Positions 58,676 to 64,000 of a stretch of DNA of 64,000 nucleotides are shown piece by piece (position 1 is the stretch's first letter; every line of letters begins with the position of its first letter). Source of the DNA: Planktomarina sp. (GTDB lineage: Bacteria; Pseudomonadota; Alphaproteobacteria; Rhodobacterales; Rhodobacteraceae); the NCBI GenBank assembly GCA_017856985.1, contig JAFMEA010000001.1:62001-126000 (forward strand). Direction: 5' to 3'. Under the pieces are notes generated by a model. It had not been told where the DNA came from and searched no databases. It saw only the letters and a list, made by a program, of their open reading frames with translations. Position numbers and translations under genes: made by a program.

Positions 58676-60009
58676 TCTGCTGGGGCGGCAATATTTGCCG
58701 CATCTGATTTGACATAGTGGGTGTTGAAGTCATCCTCGATTGTCGCAGGCGGTGTTGATGGTTTTTCGATAACACCCAATAGAGGCAGTATGACTAGGAA
58801 ATAGGCAAACCAGTAAGTTGCACCGATTAGAGCTAATGAAGCGTAGGGCTCTTCTGCTGGTCGAGCACCCAACCACATTAGAAATATGAAGTCTGCCACC
58901 AAAATTCCAAACCACCATTTGAACATTGGACGATAGCGACCAGAACGAACTGATGAGGTATCAAGCCAAGGTGCAAGAGCCATTACCGCGATTGCCCCAA
59001 ACATTGCCAAAACACCAAAGAACTTGGCATCTACAATTCCACCGGTAATAAAACTTGCAAATTGAACAACCCAAACCTCAGATGTGAACGCCCTTAAAAT
59101 TGCGTAAAACGGCAAGTAGTACCACTCGGGAACGATGTGTGCTGGAGTCGCTAATGGGTTTGCCTCAATATAGTTGTCTGGATGCCCCAAATAATTTGGC
59201 ATAAACCCTACTATGGCCATGAAAATAGTCAATATTAGAGCTAGGGCAAAGAGGTCTTTGACCACAAAGTATGGCCAGAATGGCAAGGTATCTTTTTCTG
59301 CCTCTGCCTTAGATCCTCGGCGCACCTCCACGCCAGTAGGATTGTTATTTCCTGTAGTATGAAACGCCCATATGTGGACAATGACCAATCCTGCGATCAG
59401 AAATGGAAATAAGTAGTGGAGGCTGAAAAAACGGTTTAGGGCTGGTTGACCAACCGCCGTCGCACCCAAAAGCCATGACTGAAGTGTCTCACCGACAAAT
59501 GGGATTGCTCCAAAAAGGCCAGTAATCACTGCTGTGCCATGAAAAGACATTTGGCCCCAGGGTAATACGTAGCCTAAAAACCCAGTCGCCATCATTAAAA
59601 GGTATATTAGCATACCAATGATCCAAGTGATTTCTCTTGGTGCTTTGTAGCTACCGTAGTAAAGTCCACGGAACATGTGCGTATAAACGGCCATAAAAAA
59701 TAATGATGCCCCATTCATATGAAAATAGCGGATCATATGACCGCCATTTACATCGCGCATAATATGTTCAATCGACGCAAACGCCATATCAACATGTGGC
59801 GTGTAGTGCATTACTAAAACTATGCCAGTAATAATCTGAAGTGCTAGACAGAACGTTAGTACTATGCCCCAAATCCACATCCAATTTAGATTTTTTGGAG
59901 TTGGAACCATGATTGTGTCGTACAGTAAACCAACTATAGGCAGCCTAGAGTCAATTGCTTTTTCTAGCTTTGATTTGGGTTCGTAATGATCGTGAGGTAT
60001 CCCGCCCAT
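58672..60009 (-). CDS. petB: Ubiquinol-cytochrome c reductase, cytochrome b
   Basis: Di-haem membrane subunit of the bc1 complex forming the Qo and Qi sites. The 445-aa protein has eight hydrophobic helices; the haem-ligand pairs lie in [23 protein letters not shown] and [22 protein letters not shown], quoted here in part as [11 protein letters not shown] and [14 protein letters not shown]. The PEWYY Qo motif ([16 protein letters not shown]) is intact. ATG 60009 overlaps the petA stop by 1 nt. Length and motifs match Rhodobacter PetB. Confidence 0.96.
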   Translation of the reverse strand: MGGIPHDHYEPKSKLEKAIDSRLPIVGLLYDTIMVPTPKNLNWMWIWGIVLTFCLALQIITGIVLVMHYTPHVDMAFASIEHIMRDVNGGHMIRYFHMNGASLFFMAVYTHMFRGLYYGSYKAPREITWIIGMLIYLLMMATGFLGYVLPWGQMSFHGTAVITGLFGAIPFVGETLQSWLLGATAVGQPALNRFFSLHYLFPFLIAGLVIVHIWAFHTTGNNNPTGVEVRRGSKAEAEKDTLPFWPYFVVKDLFALALILTIFMAIVGFMPNYLGHPDNYIEANPLATPAHIVPEWYYLPFYAILRAFTSEVWVVQFASFITGGIVDAKFFGVLAMFGAIAVMALAPWLDTSSVRSGRYRPMFKWWFGILVADFIFLMWLGARPAEEPYASLALIGATYWFAYFLVILPLLGVIEKPSTPPATIEDDFNTHYVKSDAANIAAPAE

Positions 60010-60581
60010 TATCCAGTCTCCTTACCAATAACAAGTTGAGTTTCTCCATCGAATTGCGCGAACGGCACCAATAGATTTTGGGGTGCTGGGCCCTTTCTTA
60101 TGCGGCCTGCAGTATCATAATGTGATCCATGGCATGGACAAAACCAACCTCCAAAATCACCGGCTCCATCGCCTAAGGGCACACAACCCAAATGGGTACA
60201 AACGCCGAGCATGACCAACCATTCTCCACCTTCGTCCAGTGAACGATTCTCGTCTGTAGCGGGCATATCTGGCTTGTTGTCGTTACGGTCATTTCCATCA
60301 ATTAACTCATCTATTTTGACAGCGCGCGCGCTCTCTATCTCCGTTTCGGTACGGCGACGAATGAAGACTGGCTTTCCCTGCCAAAGAACTGTGATTTGAG
60401 TACCAGGTTCAACATCAGCAACATCTACACGAATTGAAGCTAGAGCGCGAACATCCGCTGAGGGGTTCATTTGGTTGACCAGTGGCCAAACTGCTGCGCC
60501 TGCTGCAACTGCGCCTGCACCTGCAGTAGCATAATAAATAAAATCTCTACGGTTGCCGTCGTGTTCATCTGTACGTGCCAC
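60009..60581 (-). CDS. petA: Ubiquinol-cytochrome c reductase, Rieske iron-sulfur subunit
   Basis: 2Fe-2S subunit of bc1. The 190-aa protein has a twin-arginine-type N-terminus ([20 protein letters not shown]) that stays as a membrane anchor. Cluster ligands are Cys128 and His130 in CTHLGC, and Cys148 and His151 in CPCHGS; the disulfide Cys133 and Cys150 are also present. First gene of the operon; the stretch beyond 60581 must contain the promoter. Confidence 0.96.
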   Translation of the reverse strand: MARTDEHDGNRRDFIYYATAGAGAVAAGAAVWPLVNQMNPSADVRALASIRVDVADVEPGTQITVLWQGKPVFIRRRTETEIESARAVKIDELIDGNDRNDNKPDMPATDENRSLDEGGEWLVMLGVCTHLGCVPLGDGAGDFGGWFCPCHGSHYDTAGRIRKGPAPQNLLVPFAQFDGETQLVIGKETG

Positions 60582-60818
60582 GAGGTTCCTCCAATTTAAT
60601 TCTAAAGTCTAAAATCGAATAGTTACTGGTGTTATAGCAGTTCCTAGCTCAGTGATTGAGTGGCGTCCAGCGGACATTGCGGCGCAGTCTCTGGGGTGTG
60701 AATTTGCCGCATTTGAATGACATTTATGTAATACCGTCAAACTCCGCTAACATTTATTAAATTTTACAAAAGCATCTGTTTTTGAAAGCTAAATATCTTA
60801 TTTATTATGGAGGATTAA
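60582..60818. other. Non-coding region upstream of petA
   Basis: AT-rich DNA that should contain the petABC promoter on the minus strand. I see no clear -35/-10 pair and no tRNA. It also contains a GGAGGA at 60809-60814 that serves the small plus-strand ORF described next. Confidence 0.45.
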
Positions 60819-60881
60819 TTGAGTGCCAAAGTGCTATCGATTGATGAATACATAGTGGTAAAACTGTATTTAAAAAACTAA
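60819..60881 (+). CDS. Possible 20-codon small ORF
   Basis: TTG at 60819 opens a frame reading MSAKVLSIDEYIVVKLYLKN and ends at TAA 60879-60881. A perfect GGAGG lies 5 nt before the TTG, better than many genes in this window have. The frame overlaps the 3' end of the convergent glutathione S-transferase gene by 4 nt. I know no family for it and 20 codons could be chance. No promoter is evident. Confidence 0.25.
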   Translation: MSAKVLSIDEYIVVKLYLKN

Positions 60882-61483
60882 CCATCTACATGAGTATCAA
60901 CCATACTACGGCGACCCTCAAAGCTGGAAAACCACTCAGCTAATGCATCATTCCCCTCCCGCCAGTTGCGAGCGCTGTGTCGGAGATCAAGATAGGCTAG
61001 TGCACATGCTACACTAATTTGCCCCATATTTAATGGACCATTTAAATTAACAAGCCAATTGCCCTGCAACGCTTTACATCCATTTACAACTTTAAGCCAT
61101 TGAGCGTCTACCCAATCAGAGCTTATTAAGCCTTCAGGCCGAGTCCTGGTTTCATATGAAATACTTACAGCACTATCCATTATAGCATCGGCTGTTGCTT
61201 CTATTGTGAGGACGTCCCAAAGACTTTTTTCGGGATAGAGGCCTGCATTGATATGGCTATCTAAAAACCGTGTGATTACCCGACTGTCGTATAGGGTTGT
61301 GGCCTCTGGTCTTGTAAGGGCTGGAATTCTTCCTGTCGGGTTGGCGGCCAGTACTTTTGGATCAGATTTATAGGGGGAGGTTGTGACGTGTACTTCTTTA
61401 ACTGTTTTTATTTGGCCTGTTTCACGTAGTAAAACTCTTACTTTGCGTGCAAATGGTGAAGCGGCAGACGTCAGTAATTCCAT
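60878..61483 (-). CDS. Glutathione S-transferase family protein
   Basis: A 201-aa thioredoxin-fold plus helical-domain protein. The N-terminal domain has LLTSAASPFARKVRVLLRE (catalytic Ser candidate in SPFARKV, as in the alpha-proteobacterial YibF-like group), PTGRIPALTRP with the cis-Pro, and LYDSRVITRFLD, where the family SxxI motif binds the gamma-glutamyl group. The C-terminal helical domain follows. Substrate unknown. The start ATG 61483 is clear. It stands alone on the strand, about 70 bp from iolG. Confidence 0.86.
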   Translation of the reverse strand: MELLTSAASPFARKVRVLLRETGQIKTVKEVHVTTSPYKSDPKVLAANPTGRIPALTRPEATTLYDSRVITRFLDSHINAGLYPEKSLWDVLTIEATADAIMDSAVSISYETRTRPEGLISSDWVDAQWLKVVNGCKALQGNWLVNLNGPLNMGQISVACALAYLDLRHSARNWREGNDALAEWFSSFEGRRSMVDTHVDG

Positions 61484-61554
61484 TTTATTTTTCCTAAAGT
61501 TATTGTGTATTTATAATTATCTTGCTTGGCCTTATGTGGGGTGTCGCCATAATT

Positions 61555-62565
61555 TTAATTGGCATTTGAGAGCAAGTCCTTGGGATTTACGGCACTGCCC
61601 GTCCGTACTGACTCCAAAGCTGCTTCGGCTAAAGCTAAGGACATCAGTCCATCATGCCCGCCTGTCCTAGGTTGGGAACCATTCGAGACACAATTTACAA
61701 AATGTTCAATTTCTGCCGCATAAGCCGCAATATAACGGTTCATGAAAAAATCAAGAAGAGGCGGCTTCGTGTAACCCTGCGCGTTTGCTACTGTGATACG
61801 TGACAGGTGATGGTTCTCTGCCGACACACACCCCAGTGAACCATGCACTTCAATTCTCTGATCATAGCCAAATGATGCGCGGCGAGAATTTGTAATCGTA
61901 CATTGCTTGCCGCTGGTTGTTGTTAAAATTGAATTTGCACTGTCAAAATCATTATATTTACTAAATTTAGGGTCAGTTAATACCGAAGCTACTGCCCAGA
62001 CGCTGTTAACCTCTTCGCCCAACATCCAGCGCGCTACATCAAAGTCATGGATCATCATATCGCGAAATATGCCACCAGAGCGCTTTATGTAATCATCGGG
62101 GGGTGCGGCTGGGTCCCTACTGATTATTGTTACCATCTCAACTTCACCAATTTGGCCAGCGTCAATTGAGGCTTTCAAAGCTTGAAAATCAGGATCGTAT
62201 CGCCGGTTAAACCCAACCATCAAAGTTGCATTTTCGTCCTGAACGACGGTGAGGCAAGCTTGGACCCTGGAAATATCCAAATCCACGGGTTTTTCGCAGA
62301 AAATTGCCTTGCCCGCTTTAGCAAACTTTTCGATTAGATCAGCATGGGTGTCAGTTGGGGTACAGATAACTACCCCATCAACGTCATCAGACAATAAAAT
62401 TTGATCAATGGTTCGAATGTCACAGTCATATTGTTCCTGAACTACTTTGGCATTTTTACTGACAGGATCTGCCACTGCAACTAACTTTGCCGTTGGCACA
62501 GATGAAACAGCACGGGCGTGCACTTGTCCAATTCTTCCGGCGCCTAAAAGAGCAATTCTTGTCAT
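61555..62565 (-). CDS. iolG: Inositol 2-dehydrogenase-like Gfo/Idh/MocA oxidoreductase
   Basis: NAD-dependent sugar dehydrogenase, 336 aa. The Rossmann motif ALLGAGRIGQVHARAV lies at the start, the catalytic Lys in FCEKPVDLD, and GFNRRYDPDFQALKASID and DMMIHDFDVARWMLGEE are typical of IolG. No other inositol-catabolic genes (iolBCDE) are adjacent; instead it is 14 nt upstream-adjacent to pseC in the same direction. It may therefore serve a sugar-modification pathway instead of inositol breakdown. The IolG label rests on recognised motifs. Confidence 0.83.
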   Translation of the reverse strand: MTRIALLGAGRIGQVHARAVSSVPTAKLVAVADPVSKNAKVVQEQYDCDIRTIDQILLSDDVDGVVICTPTDTHADLIEKFAKAGKAIFCEKPVDLDISRVQACLTVVQDENATLMVGFNRRYDPDFQALKASIDAGQIGEVEMVTIISRDPAAPPDDYIKRSGGIFRDMMIHDFDVARWMLGEEVNSVWAVASVLTDPKFSKYNDFDSANSILTTTSGKQCTITNSRRASFGYDQRIEVHGSLGCVSAENHHLSRITVANAQGYTKPPLLDFFMNRYIAAYAAEIEHFVNCVSNGSQPRTGGHDGLMSLALAEAALESVRTGSAVNPKDLLSNAN

Positions 62566-62579
62566 ACGAAATCCTTAAT

Positions 62580-63758
62580 TTAGGAAAGTGCAGTTTTCAA
62601 ACTTTTTACCACAAATTTCTGACTTTCATTGGTTAAACCAAAATAAAGAGGTATTGAGATAGCTTCCTTAGCGTAGGCTTCGGCGTTAGGAAATTGTCCT
62701 GGTGAAAAGCCTTTGCGTCGGTAGAACGGTTGAAGGTGTACCGGCATGTAGTGGAGGTTAACTCCAATATCTTGGGACTGCAAAAAATCAAAAACTGACC
62801 TGTGGCGGGCTGCATCAACACGAATTACGTAAAGGTGCCAACTTGAAATTGTATCTATAGACTGAATTGGAGTTTTGACTGGGATTTCTTGCAACATTTC
62901 ATCATATTTAGCTGCTAGTTCCACCCTGCGTTCTACTATCTGAGTCAATCGGGTCATCTGAGAGCTACCCAAAGCCGCCTGTAAGTCCGTCATTCGGTAG
63001 TTGTATCCAAGAGTGATCTGTTCGTAATGCCACCCACCAACAGAACTGTTTTCCATGAGGTTTGGATCCCGCGTTACCCCGTGGCTGCGTGCGAGCATCA
63101 TGGACTGTGCCAGGCTTTCTGAATTCGTTGTTGCCACGCCACCCTCAGCTGTAGTGACGATTTTGACTGGATGAAATGAAAAGACGGCAATATCACTGTA
63201 ACGGCAATTACCCATTGGGGAATTGGCGTAGGTAGCGCCAATGCCGTGACTAGCATCCTCAATTATTCGAATCCCATATTCGTTTGCCACACAATGAATT
63301 TCTTTCATATCAGCAGATTGGCCGCACAAATGTACGGGAATAATAACTTTGGGAAGTTTATCTGTTCGTTCCAGTTTTTTTCGAAGTTCTTTTGGGCACA
63401 TGGTATAGCGAATTGGATCAATATCGACGAAATCAATATCAGCGCCACAATAGATCGCACAGTTAGCTGTGGCCACAAATGTGGTAGGAACTGTCCAAAC
63501 CACATCCCCTGGTCCAACTTCTAAAGCGATGCAAGCTATGTGCAGGGCTGCTGTGGCTGAATGAGCAGCAACTGCGTGATTAGCGTTTGTACAATCCATG
63601 ATGGATTTTTCAAAAATTGGGACATTCGGTCCCTGTGTTAGATAATCTGAATTTAGCACAGAAACTACCGCATCAATATCAGCTTGTGATATATTTTGTT
63701 TTCCGTAGGGCACAGCATAAGGTAGGTGCTCTCGACCTTTTCGGAGGTTGTTTTTCAT
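62580..63758 (-). CDS. pseC: UDP-4-amino-4,6-dideoxy-N-acetyl-beta-L-altrosamine transaminase PseC
   Basis: DegT/DnrJ/EryC1-family PLP aminotransferase, 392 aa, second enzyme of pseudaminic acid synthesis. PYGKQNISQADIDAVV, SDYLTQGP, SATAALHIACIALEVGPGD, WTVPTTFVATANCAIYCGA, PVHLCGQSADM and FSFHPVKIVTTAEGG (with the PLP Lys) match PseC closely. ATG 63758 has GGAA nearby; ATG 63773 is an alternative. Pseudaminic acid decorates flagellin, pili or surface polysaccharide. The other pse genes would be expected beyond the right edge. Confidence 0.87.
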   Translation of the reverse strand: MKNNLRKGREHLPYAVPYGKQNISQADIDAVVSVLNSDYLTQGPNVPIFEKSIMDCTNANHAVAAHSATAALHIACIALEVGPGDVVWTVPTTFVATANCAIYCGADIDFVDIDPIRYTMCPKELRKKLERTDKLPKVIIPVHLCGQSADMKEIHCVANEYGIRIIEDASHGIGATYANSPMGNCRYSDIAVFSFHPVKIVTTAEGGVATTNSESLAQSMMLARSHGVTRDPNLMENSSVGGWHYEQITLGYNYRMTDLQAALGSSQMTRLTQIVERRVELAAKYDEMLQEIPVKTPIQSIDTISSWHLYVIRVDAARHRSVFDFLQSQDIGVNLHYMPVHLQPFYRRKGFSPGQFPNAEAYAKEAISIPLYFGLTNESQKFVVKSLKTALS

Positions 63759-63863
63759 ACGGTTTCCATTCAAACAAGTAAGCTTTTTAAGTCAGCCATG
63801 GGCCTTTTTCCACTTTTATAACGGAGTAACTGGAAAAATTATAAAAAAGACAGTGTTATTTTC

Positions 63864-64000
63864 CTAATTAAGAGATTTTATAACTTTATAACAAAGCTCT
63901 GATGCTCCTTTATTTACTTTCCAAAAAGTCGTGCTGTCAGATTGCATTTTCTCTAATTTCTGCGGTGATTTTGCATTTTCTACTATAAAATTTGTCATTT
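63864..64000 (-). CDS. 3' end of an unidentified CDS cut by the window edge
   Basis: On the minus strand a frame ending in TAG (63864-63866) is open to the right edge. It reads SDSTTFWKVNKGASELCYKV and then IKSLN at its end. An ATG at 63998 lies in frame, but the frame may extend further. By context it could be the C-terminus of the next pse gene, for instance the PseG glycosyl hydrolase, since pseC follows about 90 bp downstream. I cannot identify it from 44 codons. Confidence 0.45.
   Translation of the reverse strand, partial: MTNFIVENAKSPQKLEKMQSDSTTFWKVNKGASELCYKVIKSLN

Overview
The window is an AT-rich (about 40-45% G+C by eye) chromosomal segment of an alphaproteobacterium, most likely a low-GC marine member of the Rhodobacterales. 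The evidence is a fused YlxR/L7Ae protein before infB, a parvulin-argJ-mutT operon divergent from secA, ubiB-ubiE divergent from mutM followed by enoyl-CoA hydratase, rpsT, dnaA, dnaN, recF and gyrB, a 5-aminolevulinate synthase (C4 haem pathway), a class I cytochrome c2 and a petABC bc1 operon. Genes are tightly packed with many 1-11 nt overlaps. I see no insertion sequence, prophage, CRISPR array, tRNA or rRNA gene. No large unknown system is visible. The unusual material is small: RNA elements, odd start codons and shortened proteins.

Layout. 1-5 kb: partial hemH (cut by the left edge), an NDUFAF5-like methyltransferase, glutaredoxin, nitrilase-family amidase, MarR regulator, ubiG and proline iminopeptidase. 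5.2-10.6 kb: a structured leader with an intrinsic terminator, then rimP-nusA-ylxR/L7Ae-infB. 10.7-16 kb: mutT-argJ-parvulin divergent from secA. 16-20.8 kb: glmM, ubiB-ubiE, mutM. 20.8-29.5 kb: enoyl-CoA hydratase, rpsT, dnaA, dnaN, recF, a LysE exporter and gyrB. 29.6-35.1 kb: trhO, pncA-pncB, and an operon of arfB, a class III PLP enzyme and an APH-type kinase. 35.1-39.1 kb: an unexplained 16S-like small RNA/leader element, a VUT-family queuosine-precursor transporter with a preQ1-I type riboswitch, mepA, an Atg22/UMF1-like MFS protein and a hotdog thioesterase. 39.2-46.2 kb: yggT, recQ, yaaA, idi, hemA, cytochrome c2 and a thiolase. 46.3-54.3 kb: a shortened dnaE2, an MltB-like transglycosylase without signal peptide, rnr, a PCu(A)C copper chaperone and aroC. 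54.4-57.8 kb: a TPP riboswitch and thiBPQ. 57.8-60.6 kb: petABC. 60.8-64 kb: a possible 20-codon ORF, a glutathione S-transferase, an IolG-like dehydrogenase, pseC and a cut ORF at the right edge.

Functional threads are replication and repair (dnaA, dnaN, recF, gyrB, recQ, dnaE2, mutM, mutT), translation (rimP, nusA, infB, rpsT, arfB, trhO), haem and respiration (hemH, hemA, cytochrome c2, petABC, ubiBEG), cell wall (glmM, mepA, mltB) and cofactor salvage under riboswitch control (TPP for thiBPQ, preQ1 for the VUT transporter; pncAB for NAD). Observations most worth checking are the 16S-like element at 35.1-35.3 kb, the preQ1-I riboswitch, recQ with only an ATT start available, dnaE2 lacking its C-terminal domain and its usual imuAB neighbours, MltB without a signal peptide, and the 12-bp hairpin over the rpsT ribosome-binding site.
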